Positions 1 to 8,106 of a stretch of DNA of 30,982 nucleotides are shown here, in pieces; the first letter of the stretch is position 1; each line of letters opens with the position of its first letter. The notes under the pieces were generated by a model. That model made no database searches and was not told where the DNA came from. It was given only the letters and a program-made list of their open reading frames with translations. The stretch is from positions 1 to 30,982 of the IMG/VR virus record IMGVR_UViG_3300025874_000857; one strand, written 5' to 3'. Position numbers and translations under genes: made by a program. The stretch comes from a virus.

Positions 1-14
1 AAGGAAACATAAAA

Positions 15-1295
15 ATGTCTAAAATTAATATCGCGATCGCCGGCGTCGGCAACTGTTCATCAGCACTTGTTCAGGGTGTTCAATACTATAACGAAAATCC
101 AGAAGATACAATTGGCCTAATGTTTCAAGACATTGGCGGTTATTCAGCTCCGAATTTTAACTTCGTTGTTGGCTTTGATGTCGATTCTCGTAAAGTTGGT
201 CAACGGTTAAATAAAGCAATTTACGCAGAACCTAATTGTAATATGGAAGTATTTCCTCCAGGCCATGATATGAGCTGTATTGCTAATGAGTCAATTGTAT
301 ATCGTTCACCTACGTTGGATGGTATTGCGCCTCACATGCATGATCTAGATAAAGCTATTACGTTTTTGGAAGATACAGAAACAACGCCAATAACTGCAAG
401 CGAATATCGTGATATTCTTAAAAATCGTAAGGTTGATGTACTACTTAATTACATGCCAGTAGGTTCAGAAGAAGCTGCTAGATGGCACATTGAAAATGCT
501 ATTAAAGCTGGTGTTCATGTAGTTAACTGTATGCCAACTTATATTTCTACTAAAGATGCTATGGAATTAGAACAACTTGCAATTGACAATGGTGTAACAA
601 TCGTTGGTTCTGATATGCGTTCTGATTATGGAGCATCTCGTTTATCTGAAGTACTTCAAGGATCTATTATGGATTCTGGTTTATTAGTTACTCAGCATAT
701 TCAAGAAAACAAAGCTTGTGGTACAACTCAAGGCGATATGCGTAGAACCGGTCGTACTGCAAATACTGATTTCTTAAACATGGCTACTAAAGATCGTTTA
801 AAGAATAAACACATCTCTAAAGAAAATGTACTTAATGGTCAAGCTGTAGTACGTGGTAAAGATATTGCTGGCCTTACAATGTATGCCGGCCCATCACTTA
901 CTGTTTTTCAAAAGCCTGGTGATGAGTATATCGGATCAGATAATAAGATCGCTAATATTGATATGGTATTCTGGGGTTGGGCTGGAGCTCGTTATGAATT
1001 GACAGCTCGATTATCTGTTCAAGATTCTCCAAACAGTGCTGGTATTGTATATGATGCTATTAGATTCTGTAAGGTTGCTTCTGAAATGGGAATCGTTGGT
1101 TACCTACGTGGTCCATCAGCTTGGTCACAAAAGACTCCACCTGAGCAACTTAAAACAGCTGATGCTAAATTTGAATGCGATGCGTTAGCTCGTAGAGTTT
1201 TAACTGATAAAACACGACCTCAACTTAGAGAAAATAAGCCTAACGTTGAAGATCTAACTTATACATTCCAATCAGGTGAAAATGACTATGCCTAA
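15..1295 (+). CDS. ino1: myo-inositol-1-phosphate synthase
   Basis: This 426-residue protein should convert glucose 6-phosphate to 1D-myo-inositol 3-phosphate (also named L-myo-inositol 1-phosphate) using bound NAD. The Rossmann start IAIAGVGNCSSALVQG is near residue 5. LLNYMPVGSEEA and DSPNSAGIVYDAIR, late KTPPEQL and a central DFLNM are hallmark stretches of the bacterial/actinobacterial-type enzymes. Length is close to prokaryotic members (about 370-400) and shorter than eukaryotic ones (over 500). The ATG at 15 follows AAGGAA. It overlaps the next gene by 8 bases and heads a five-gene run. The segment just before DSPNSAG reads TARLSVQ; by memory of the family a lysine is usual where Arg stands, so substrate or activity could differ. 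Family assignment is secure; the role in a phage is inferred. Confidence 0.93.
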   Translation: MSKINIAIAGVGNCSSALVQGVQYYNENPEDTIGLMFQDIGGYSAPNFNFVVGFDVDSRKVGQRLNKAIYAEPNCNMEVFPPGHDMSCIANESIVYRSPTLDGIAPHMHDLDKAITFLEDTETTPITASEYRDILKNRKVDVLLNYMPVGSEEAARWHIENAIKAGVHVVNCMPTYISTKDAMELEQLAIDNGVTIVGSDMRSDYGASRLSEVLQGSIMDSGLLVTQHIQENKACGTTQGDMRRTGRTANTDFLNMATKDRLKNKHISKENVLNGQAVVRGKDIAGLTMYAGPSLTVFQKPGDEYIGSDNKIANIDMVFWGWAGARYELTARLSVQDSPNSAGIVYDAIRFCKVASEMGIVGYLRGPSAWSQKTPPEQLKTADAKFECDALARRVLTDKTRPQLRENKPNVEDLTYTFQSGENDYA

Positions 1296-1665
1296 GCAGT
1301 TAATTAATACCTTTGATATTGATGGCGTAATCTATTTTGGCGAGGACGTAACTGGTGTGCGTCCTGGTCGAGATGATGTTATTATTACAGGAAGATCATA
1401 TCAACAAGAACTTGATACTATTTGTATGTTAAAATCTCGTGACATACATAATCATGTAATGTTTAATCCACTAAAACGAAGTGATGACGCTTACAGTAGA
1501 AAAGCTTCAGGCATTCATAAAGCTAAATGCATCACAAAGCTTAAAGAATCGTTTAAGATTGGACTACACTTTGAGGACGATCCTATTCAAATCGAAGAGA
1601 TTAAAAAGGTTCATCCAGACTTAAACGTAATTCATTTAGTGAGAGAGGGTCTCATTGGCTACTAA
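1288..1665 (+). CDS. small HAD-superfamily phosphatase
   Basis: A 125-residue HAD-fold protein. Motif I is FDIDGV with D10 and D12 (nucleophile and acid/base), motif II is the ITGRS stretch (T34) and motif IV is HFEDDP (E96, D97, D98). There is no room for a cap domain; capless HADs often act on macromolecules or on small phosphates through partner proteins. GTG (1276) and ATG (1282) are possible starts, but ATG 1288 lies 8-9 bases after AGGTGA and is preferred. The gene overlaps the inositol-phosphate synthase stop and the next gene. Context suggests it could dephosphorylate inositol phosphate or a DNA/nucleotide intermediate. The fold is clear; the substrate is unknown. Confidence 0.75.
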   Translation: MPKQLINTFDIDGVIYFGEDVTGVRPGRDDVIITGRSYQQELDTICMLKSRDIHNHVMFNPLKRSDDAYSRKASGIHKAKCITKLKESFKIGLHFEDDPIQIEEIKKVHPDLNVIHLVREGLIGY

Positions 1666-2719
1666 CAGCTATAATTATGATTGGTGGTCTTATGATAAAG
1701 ACCTTATGCTTGACTTTAATCATTTCTTAAAAAAGATTAACGATCGTGCTGCTATTCAGCAAGGTTTTACTAATGATCAATACGAAAATCTAAATCGTCA
1801 TGGTGTAATTGACCATGGCTTAGGAGAGAACGTTGAATACTTTCATCCTACAATTACGTTAGATGATCGTATGAGATTTATTGGTACTGAAATTGCTACA
1901 TCACGAATGAGCGATACTAACATTGTTGGTAATACGATTATATCTCACTTCTATGGAGCTCGAGGAGTTCACTGGGTAGTATCAGGAAAGGAAGGAACCT
2001 TTGTTGATTTTGATCGTATTGCTGATGGCGATGCTGATTATATTAAGTCTTTGCGTAATAATGTTGATAAAGCTATTAAGAATAAGCAACCAATCTGGGG
2101 AACCACCGAGTTACATACATCAATTCAAACTTCTGGTAGAAATTATTGTCGTAAAAAGTATAATGATCCTGATCGTAAGTTTCATCCAGTTGATGTAAGT
2201 GAATGGGTTGCTTCTTTTAGAGATTCTAAAATTATTGAAGGAATGCTAGCAGCCAAAGATCTTTTTGAGGTGTTTACTTTATTGAGAACTTTGCCAGGAG
2301 TTGGCGAATATTATGGATTCCATTGCGCAACTTCAACATCAGTTTTACCTCAAATGAAATATCATCATGATCAAAGATTTGTCGCTCCAGGACCAGGAGC
2401 AGTTTATACGATAAAATTACTATGGCCAGATGTTCCTAATAAATATCTAGCTGAAGCAATTTATTTTATGAGAGAAAACGCAGCTGAAATTGGTTTGACT
2501 AAGGATGTTACATTCCATGAATCTGCATATAATATTGAATTAGACAATGGCTCTTATCTTTTTAATGAGCAACAGAATGGATTAAAGTATTATGGTACTG
2601 AGGTTCTATGTTGTCAATATGGTGTATATCTACAAATAAGAGATGACGAAAAGGCATGCGCAAGACGTCAAGTTGCTAGAGCTAAGACACCACAAAACAC
2701 GTTAACTGAGTTTTTTTAA
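1655..2719 (+). CDS. glycosylase-fold protein resembling alpha-glutamyl/putrescinyl thymine pyrophosphorylase
   Basis: A 354-residue protein. A helix-hairpin-helix-like LPGVG (213-217) is followed by D239 and an APGPGA turn (244-249), which recalls the DNA-glycosylase-fold thymine pyrophosphorylases of hypermodifying phages. Those enzymes displace pyrophosphate from a pyrophosphorylated 5-hydroxymethyl base and attach an amine or amino acid. No family search was possible, so this rests on remembered motif order. Translation probably starts at TTG 1655, just after GAGAGAGGG; no nearby ATG fits. It overlaps the HAD gene by 11 bases. The C-terminus QNTLTEFF matches a sliding-clamp (PIP-type) peptide, Q-x-x-L-x-x-F-F. 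A DNA-acting enzyme fits both motif sets. Confidence 0.6.
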   Translation: MATNSYNYDWWSYDKDLMLDFNHFLKKINDRAAIQQGFTNDQYENLNRHGVIDHGLGENVEYFHPTITLDDRMRFIGTEIATSRMSDTNIVGNTIISHFYGARGVHWVVSGKEGTFVDFDRIADGDADYIKSLRNNVDKAIKNKQPIWGTTELHTSIQTSGRNYCRKKYNDPDRKFHPVDVSEWVASFRDSKIIEGMLAAKDLFEVFTLLRTLPGVGEYYGFHCATSTSVLPQMKYHHDQRFVAPGPGAVYTIKLLWPDVPNKYLAEAIYFMRENAAEIGLTKDVTFHESAYNIELDNGSYLFNEQQNGLKYYGTEVLCCQYGVYLQIRDDEKACARRQVARAKTPQNTLTEFF

Positions 2720-2720
2720 G

Positions 2721-3707
2721 ATGAAAAATATAATCAACTGCCCATTTATTCCAATAGCAAAACGTCATGCATCTCACCGAGGAGCTCAAGGCGTTATCTA
2801 TGGAGATATGATTAAGGAAAAATATGGAAACTGCGATGTCAATTATGGTGGAGAAATTACAGATCATAACGCTTATGATAATCTCTGGGTTTATCATGGC
2901 AGTGATTATAGTGGCGGTCTTAATATGTTTGGTGGCGTTTATGGTTTCCCATACGTTGCTAACACTGTTAACTTTTCTAAATTTAAAGGTCAAGTCTATT
3001 CTATAGGTATGGACTTTCCGCCATATCATGAGATGATTAAAAACAAATTAGCAGCAGCAAAAAGAGACGTTCAGCCAGAATGGCATCAAGTTGATTTGAA
3101 AAACCTTGAAAGAATGTTTAATACAGCAATCAGAATTGATGTTCCTAATCAGACTCGTAATGTTATTATTGGTGATAGTCATGCGATATGTATGTATAGA
3201 CCAGGATGGACAGTTAATAGTATTCCATTTAAAACTCTTAATGGCGCTTTAAACGATGGATTTAAATCGTTTATTCCTGATGAGTATGATGAACTACATT
3301 GCTATTTTGGTAATATTGATGTTCGACATCATTTGATTAGACTAGAAGCGAGTGTGAAAGAATTAGCTGATAGATATATAACAGAAGCTAGTAAATTTGA
3401 TGCTAAAATATATGAGTTGTTACCTATTGAACATGAATCACGAAAGCTTCCACAGTCTGGTTACTATAAAGGTCAACCATTCTGGGGTTCATGGCAACAG
3501 CGTACTGATATTCGTAACGAGTTTAATGACTATATAGAAAAACAGTATGGCATTATAAGATGGACTGATAAGTTATTAAATAAAGCAGGAGAACTTGACT
3601 TTAAATATATGGAAAAGCCAAAGTCAATACATCTATCCCGAGAGTTCTATCCATACTGGAATGGAATCCAACCTATAAATACAAATACACTTGAGGAATT
3701 TTTTTAA
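2721..3707 (+). CDS. SGNH/GDSL-like hydrolase
   Basis: A 328-residue protein. IIGDSHA (block I; GDSH at 151-154), YFGNIDVRHH (block III-like; 195-204) and a late D293/H304 pair (SIHLS) outline an SGNH hydrolase fold, which usually cleaves or transfers acyl/ester groups. The GDSH...FG-x-IDxR form resembles SGNH domains found with glycan modification. The first 145 residues match nothing I recognise. The gene starts one base after the preceding stop, with AAG just before the ATG. Its C-terminus NTNTLEEFF closely resembles the preceding protein's tail. In this cluster it may act on a modified base or its donor, which is inference. The fold call is moderate. Confidence 0.55.
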   Translation: MKNIINCPFIPIAKRHASHRGAQGVIYGDMIKEKYGNCDVNYGGEITDHNAYDNLWVYHGSDYSGGLNMFGGVYGFPYVANTVNFSKFKGQVYSIGMDFPPYHEMIKNKLAAAKRDVQPEWHQVDLKNLERMFNTAIRIDVPNQTRNVIIGDSHAICMYRPGWTVNSIPFKTLNGALNDGFKSFIPDEYDELHCYFGNIDVRHHLIRLEASVKELADRYITEASKFDAKIYELLPIEHESRKLPQSGYYKGQPFWGSWQQRTDIRNEFNDYIEKQYGIIRWTDKLLNKAGELDFKYMEKPKSIHLSREFYPYWNGIQPINTNTLEEFF

Positions 3708-3708
3708 T

Positions 3709-4899
3709 ATGACAACCTGGGCAAGCATCGTTCCATTGATTGGTGGAGAAACCATCGCAATGGAGAATATCTTTAAAACAAAACCAGAGTACTTTCTTAC
3801 TTTTGATGGCTTTCAGGCTAACGAAGAACATTTGAGAAATTACTATAACAATGAGATACCTTACCTAAACCTCTCAGAGGGAGTCAGACACCCATCTAAC
3901 GTAGACGTAGTTAATACTATATGTCCATGTGCTGGTCTAAGTTCACTGAGTCCATCAGCTTCAAGTAATAATCCAGCAAACGATTGGATGGTAAAATCAG
4001 CTGAATACGTTCTAAGTGAAATGTCACCAAAGGTTTTTTGGGGAGAAAATGCTCCAAGACTTGCGTCAAAAATGGGTGAACCAGTAGTAAAAAGACTACG
4101 TAAACTAGCTGAAGCTAATGGTTACACATTTAGCATCTTTAAAACTAAATCATTATTGCACGGTCTAAGTCAAGTAAGAGATCGTACGTTCTATTTCTTC
4201 TGGAAAGGCGATACAGTGCCATTGTTTGAATATATCAATATTCCACCAACAATGATTGCTGATGATATTAGAGCTGTAGTAAACGATAAAAACGATCCAA
4301 TGTCTCAAATTTTATGTAATGATAAAAAGCCATCTGATGATCCATATTACAAATTTATCTTAGACAGTATCGAGGGTGGGATTACTCATCAAGAGTTTGC
4401 TGCTAAGATTACTAAGACAATAAATGTACAAGATTATATTGAAGAACACACAACCTATAACAAGGTTGCTGAGTGGATGCGAGAACATGGTTACGATAAT
4501 GTAGCTCGTAAATGCGATAGAGCGTATCATAAGCTAAAAGCCGGTGGTAACATTATGCGTAAAGGTGTTGAAATTCCTAAAGATAAAATAGGAGCTTTCG
4601 TAGGTCATATGCCAACAAGCATAGCGCATCCTGACGAAGATAGATTCTTAACAGTGCGAGAAGCTATGTCATTGATGAAACTACCAACTGATTATCAGAT
4701 GATCAATGCCAAAAGATCACTTAATCATATGTGTCAAAACGTACCAGTAACTACAGCTGAGCATCCAGCAGCTATGGTTAAAAAATACTTAGAAGGTAAA
4801 TTGGATTTTGTCGATACTAAGTATATGGTACAAGATAATAAGAAAAAAACCTATGAATGTGAAAAAAACAGTTTACAATTGACTGAATTTATGTTATAA
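3709..4899 (+). CDS. C5-cytosine DNA methyltransferase-like protein
   Basis: A 396-residue protein with C5-methyltransferase motifs in order: a divergent motif I (PLIGGE, 9-14), motif IV with P73-C74 (PCAGLS, catalytic Cys), motif VI ENA (113-115, usually ENV), motif VIII Q-x-R-x-R (155-159), a TVREAMSLMKLPTDY stretch and a motif X-like QNVPV. It should bind S-adenosylmethionine and attack cytosine C6 through C74. Divergent motifs I and X leave room for a non-methyl transfer. A TTG at 3691 is in frame, but ATG 3709 begins the conserved part. No restriction endonuclease lies beside it. The last codons (SLQLTEFML) are also the -35 to -10 region of the following promoter, and the stop lies inside the -10 box. 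Confidence 0.78.
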   Translation: MTTWASIVPLIGGETIAMENIFKTKPEYFLTFDGFQANEEHLRNYYNNEIPYLNLSEGVRHPSNVDVVNTICPCAGLSSLSPSASSNNPANDWMVKSAEYVLSEMSPKVFWGENAPRLASKMGEPVVKRLRKLAEANGYTFSIFKTKSLLHGLSQVRDRTFYFFWKGDTVPLFEYINIPPTMIADDIRAVVNDKNDPMSQILCNDKKPSDDPYYKFILDSIEGGITHQEFAAKITKTINVQDYIEEHTTYNKVAEWMREHGYDNVARKCDRAYHKLKAGGNIMRKGVEIPKDKIGAFVGHMPTSIAHPDEDRFLTVREAMSLMKLPTDYQMINAKRSLNHMCQNVPVTTAEHPAAMVKKYLEGKLDFVDTKYMVQDNKKKTYECEKNSLQLTEFML

Positions 4900-4900
4900 T
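4872..4900 (+). promoter_or_regulatory. early-type sigma70-like promoter for rpsU-uvsX-41
   Basis: TTTACA at 4872-4877, a 17-base spacer ending in TGT, and TATAAT at 4895-4900 form an extended -10 promoter. It lies in the last codons of the methyltransferase gene, whose TAA stop (4897-4899) is part of the -10 box. Downstream ATACCTATCAATTAAAT resembles the leaders of the other copies. Confidence 0.85.
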
Positions 4901-4932
4901 ATACCTATCAATTAAATAAAAGAAGAGGAAAT

Positions 4933-5202
4933 ATGCCAAGTATAAAATTAACGGCCGAGCCACAAAAATACCGTAAAGGTAAAAGAAACTCACGGCCACC
5001 ACAAGACATGCCATTTGATGTCGCTATGAGAAAGTTTAAGAAAGCAGTTGAAGCTGCAGGTATTTTACAAGACGTTCGTAGAAAAGAATACTACGAAAAG
5101 CCTACATGGAAACGTAAACGTAAAAAGGCTGAAGCGATCGCTCGTCACAAGAGAGATTCTGCTTCTGAGCAAACGCAATTCGGTAGGAGGAGAGTACGAT
5201 GA
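4933..5202 (+). CDS. rpsU: phage-encoded ribosomal protein bS21
   Basis: An 89-residue, very basic protein. Its core [16 protein letters not shown], then [19 protein letters not shown], is the bS21 signature; family members are usually about 60-75 residues, so both ends are somewhat extended. bS21 joins the 30S subunit near the anti-Shine-Dalgarno region and helps initiation. A phage copy could replace host bS21 and bias ribosomes to phage messages, which is inference. It is first in the transcript from the 4872 promoter, has a purine-rich leader (AGAAGAGGAA), and its stop overlaps the uvsX ATG. Phage bS21 genes are known in marine phages including pelagiphages. Confidence 0.9.
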   Translation: MPSIKLTAEPQKYRKGKRNSRPPQDMPFDVAMRKFKKAVEAAGILQDVRRKEYYEKPTWKRKRKKAEAIARHKRDSASEQTQFGRRRVR

Positions 5203-6266
5203 GTGTAATGGATAAACTAAAAAAGAACTCGAAGATTAAAACTACAGATGTACTATCTGATAGCATTTTCTTTGGTGATAAGAGTATGACTAAAACTGAA
5301 GTACCAATGATCAACGTTGCGTTATCTGGAGATCCAGATGGTGGTTTAACATCAGGTCTTACTGTACTAGCAGGTCCATCAAAACACTTTAAAACGTCAT
5401 TTGCTTTGCTTATGGCTGGTGCTTATCTTAAAGAAAACAAAGACGCTGTAATGTTGTTTTATGATTCAGAGTTTGGTTCACCGCAATCTTACTTCGAAGC
5501 ATTTGGTATCGATACTAGTCGTGTGCTACATACTCCAATTACAGATGTTGAACAACTTAAGTTTGATCTGGTTGGCCAATTAGATAACATTGAGCGCAAA
5601 GATAAAGTTATTATTGTTATTGATTCTATTGGTAACCTTGCTTCTAAGAAAGAATTAGAAGATGCTTTGAATGAGAAATCAGTTGCTGATATGTCTCGAG
5701 CTAAAGCTATTAAAGGTCTATTCCGTATGGTAACACCTTACTTGACTATGAAAGATGTGCCTCTATTGGCTATTAATCATACGTATCAAGAAATGGGTCT
5801 ATTCCCCAAAGCTGTAGTTTCCGGTGGTACTGGTATTTACTATTCAGCTGATAATATCTGGATTCTAGGACGTAGACAAAACAAAACTGGAATGGAAGTT
5901 ACTGGTTATGATTTTATTATCAATGTTGAAAAGTCGCGAATGGTTAAAGAAAAATCTAAAATCCCAGTCTCAGTCTCTTGGGATGGCGGCGTTGAACGTA
6001 ATTCAGGTCTACTTGAAATCGCTCTTGCTGGTGGTTTTGTTGTTAAGCCTAATAATGGTTGGTACTGTCGTGTAGATCAAGATACTGGTGAAATGGTTGA
6101 ACCTAAAGTCCGTGAAAAGGTTACTAAGGAAGATGAATTCTGGGAACCTATTCTTAAGACTCAAAAGTTTAAAGACTTCTTGATTAAGCAATATCAGATT
6201 GGTCATAAATCTTTAATTGATTTTGACCCAGAAAGCCCTTTACAAAACAACCAAAGTGTGGTATAA
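5199..6266 (+). CDS. uvsX: UvsX RecA-like recombinase
   Basis: A 355-residue strand-exchange protein that loads on single-stranded DNA and drives recombination-dependent replication and repair in T4-like phages. Walker A is GPSKHFKT (59-66), nearly the T4 form; Walker B is [11 protein letters not shown] near 145, and INHTY then a VVSGGTG loop follow. Length matches T4 UvsX (about 390) minus some tail. A strong TAGGAGGAG precedes the ATG, which overlaps the bS21 stop. It is followed by a gp40-position gene and the gp41 helicase, the T4 order. Confidence 0.97.
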   Translation: MSVMDKLKKNSKIKTTDVLSDSIFFGDKSMTKTEVPMINVALSGDPDGGLTSGLTVLAGPSKHFKTSFALLMAGAYLKENKDAVMLFYDSEFGSPQSYFEAFGIDTSRVLHTPITDVEQLKFDLVGQLDNIERKDKVIIVIDSIGNLASKKELEDALNEKSVADMSRAKAIKGLFRMVTPYLTMKDVPLLAINHTYQEMGLFPKAVVSGGTGIYYSADNIWILGRRQNKTGMEVTGYDFIINVEKSRMVKEKSKIPVSVSWDGGVERNSGLLEIALAGGFVVKPNNGWYCRVDQDTGEMVEPKVREKVTKEDEFWEPILKTQKFKDFLIKQYQIGHKSLIDFDPESPLQNNQSVV

Positions 6267-6269
6267 TAG

Positions 6270-6587
6270 ATGGATAATCATTACATAACGGTCGAACATC
6301 CGGATTCTGATTTCTATGCAATACATCTGACAGATAAGTCTCCATTTGAAGGCGTTAGATTTATATATGGAACTGTGTCTATCAAGGAAGATACACAGTT
6401 AGGAATGGCTACATTATCATTTACATATAACATTAATGATCCTGGAGACTTTGACCATGATGATTTATGTAAGGATCAGAAATTTAATGACTATATTGGC
6501 GAATTATTAACTCATATTATTGAAGAAGGAACAACAGAAATTGCAGAACGAAATACCAACACACGTACTGAGTCACCTACTCAATAA
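6270..6587 (+). CDS. small protein in the gene 40 position
   Basis: A 105-residue acidic protein with no motif I recognise. In T4 the gene between uvsX and 41 is gene 40 (114 residues, head-vertex assembly chaperone), so position and length suggest a counterpart. This rests on synteny, not on sequence similarity. The gene starts 3 bases after the uvsX stop, and its 3' end overlaps the helicase start. Confidence 0.6.
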   Translation: MDNHYITVEHPDSDFYAIHLTDKSPFEGVRFIYGTVSIKEDTQLGMATLSFTYNINDPGDFDHDDLCKDQKFNDYIGELLTHIIEEGTTEIAERNTNTRTESPTQ

Positions 6588-7929
6588 CGAAGAATACTGC
6601 CGTAGGGTAATACCATATATTCAGAAAGAATATTTTGATGGTTGCTATAAAGTAGTATTTGATCTTATTGTAGGGTTTGTTGCAGTTCATAATAAGCTAC
6701 CAACTAGTAGAGTATTGGATATTGAGTTACAAAAAGTTTCTGCTCCAGAAGATATTCTTAATCAGTCTTCTATACTAATTAAAGAGATTAGTGTAAAGAC
6801 TGATTTAGATACTGAATATCTTATTGTTGAAACAGAAAAGTGGTGTAAAGATAGAGCTGTTTATCTAGCAATTATGGATTCTATTCAAATCATTGATGGT
6901 AAAGATGGAGAACGCAGCGAAGGTGCTATTCCTGACATTCTATCAACGGCCCTTGGTGTTTCATTTGATCAACAAATTGGTCATGATTATATTGATGATG
7001 CTGATGGTCGTTTTGAATTCTATAATAACGTTGAAGAAAAGATACCGTTCGATCTTGATTACTTTAATAAGATTACTAAAGGTGGTATTCCAAATAAAAC
7101 GTTAAATGTTTGTCTTGCTGGTACTGGTGTGGGTAAATCATTGTTTATGTGTCATAATGCAGCTTCTGTTTTACAACAAGGCAAAAACGTATTATACATT
7201 ACAATGGAAATGGCTGAAGAAAAGATCGCTGAACGTATTGATGCTAATCTTATGGATTTACCAATCCAACAGCTTGAAACATTATCTAAAGATGTCTTTT
7301 CTAAAAAGATTCAAAAGATCGCAACTGGTACTATTGGTAAACTAATCATTAAACAGTATCCTACCGGTAGCGCTCACTCTGGTCACTTTAGAGCATTGTT
7401 AAATGAAATGAAGATGAAGAAAAAGTTTATTCCTGATATGATCTATATTGATTATCTTAATATATGTTCATCATCTCGTATGAAGGCTATGGGTGGGAGT
7501 ATAAATAGCTACACCTACATTAAAGCTATTGCTGAAGAACTACGTGGTTTGGCTATTGAGTTTGATGTTCCAATCATGACAGCAACTCAAACAACAAGAT
7601 CTGGTTTTGGTAATACTGATGTTGGACTTGAAGATACTTCTGAGTCATTTGGTTTACCTGCTACTGCTGATTTAATGTTTGCTTTGATTGCTACTGAAGA
7701 ATTAGATGAGTTAAACCAAGTAATGGTAAAACAGTTAAAGAATCGTTATAATGATGTGAGTAAATATAAAAGGTTTGTGATAGGAATTGATCGAGCTAGA
7801 ATGAAGTTATATGATGTTGAAGAATCGGCTCAATCAGATATAATGTCTGATATGGCCATCCCTGATAAACCAATCGCAACGTGGGGCAATAACGATGCTA
7901 AAGACACGTTTGCAGAATTTAAAGTATAA
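6541..7929 (+). CDS. 41: replicative DNA helicase (T4 gp41/DnaB family)
   Basis: A 462-residue hexameric 5'-3' helicase of the replication fork. It tracks T4 gp41 along its length: HVLSHLL near the start, GHDYIDDADGR, Walker A AGTGVGKS near 195, YITMEMAEEKIAERID, IKQYPTGSAHSG, IYIDYLNIC (Walker B), AIAEELRGLA, and ESFGLPATADLMFALIATEEL. T4 gp41 is 475 residues. TTG 6541 is preferred because AAGAAGGA sits 10 bases upstream and the protein then begins level with T4 gp41; TTG 6520 would add seven residues. It overlaps the preceding gene by about 47 bases. Confidence 0.95.
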   Translation: MQNEIPTHVLSHLLNNEEYCRRVIPYIQKEYFDGCYKVVFDLIVGFVAVHNKLPTSRVLDIELQKVSAPEDILNQSSILIKEISVKTDLDTEYLIVETEKWCKDRAVYLAIMDSIQIIDGKDGERSEGAIPDILSTALGVSFDQQIGHDYIDDADGRFEFYNNVEEKIPFDLDYFNKITKGGIPNKTLNVCLAGTGVGKSLFMCHNAASVLQQGKNVLYITMEMAEEKIAERIDANLMDLPIQQLETLSKDVFSKKIQKIATGTIGKLIIKQYPTGSAHSGHFRALLNEMKMKKKFIPDMIYIDYLNICSSSRMKAMGGSINSYTYIKAIAEELRGLAIEFDVPIMTATQTTRSGFGNTDVGLEDTSESFGLPATADLMFALIATEELDELNQVMVKQLKNRYNDVSKYKRFVIGIDRARMKLYDVEESAQSDIMSDMAIPDKPIATWGNNDAKDTFAEFKV

Positions 7930-7938
7930 GGAAACGAT

Positions 7939-8103
7939 ATGTTAAGTAAATTTATGAAAACCCGTGGTGCTATTGGCACTGGTATTACAATTGGCCTTGT
8001 AGGTCTTATTACTGGCTTTGTTCTTTTTGACCCAGTACAGTTGGTAGTAAGCGCTACACTTATTGCGTGTGAAGTTCAACTTTGGATCGAAAAAAAGGAT
8101 TAA
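7939..8103 (+). CDS. small single-pass or hairpin membrane protein
   Basis: A 54-residue protein. A short basic start (MLSKFMKTRG) is followed by a glycine-rich hydrophobic segment (about 11-32), a break at DP, and a second hydrophobic stretch ending at EVQLWIEKKD. AAGGAAACGAT precedes the ATG, and it lies between the helicase and thyX with 9- and 3-base gaps, so it is surely co-transcribed. Function is unknown. Confidence 0.65.
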   Translation: MLSKFMKTRGAIGTGITIGLVGLITGFVLFDPVQLVVSATLIACEVQLWIEKKD

Positions 8104-8106
8104 TTA

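Noticed and set aside
3709-4899. Restriction-modification system
   Set aside because: No restriction endonuclease or specificity gene lies next to the methyltransferase-like gene; the neighbours fit base modification better.
7500-7507. TATAAATA late-promoter-like boxes inside genes (also 3674, 12967, 16872, 18793, 26993)
   Set aside because: About three such octamers per strand are expected by chance in this base composition, and these lie in coding sequence; only the intergenic 10510 box is kept, with moderate confidence.
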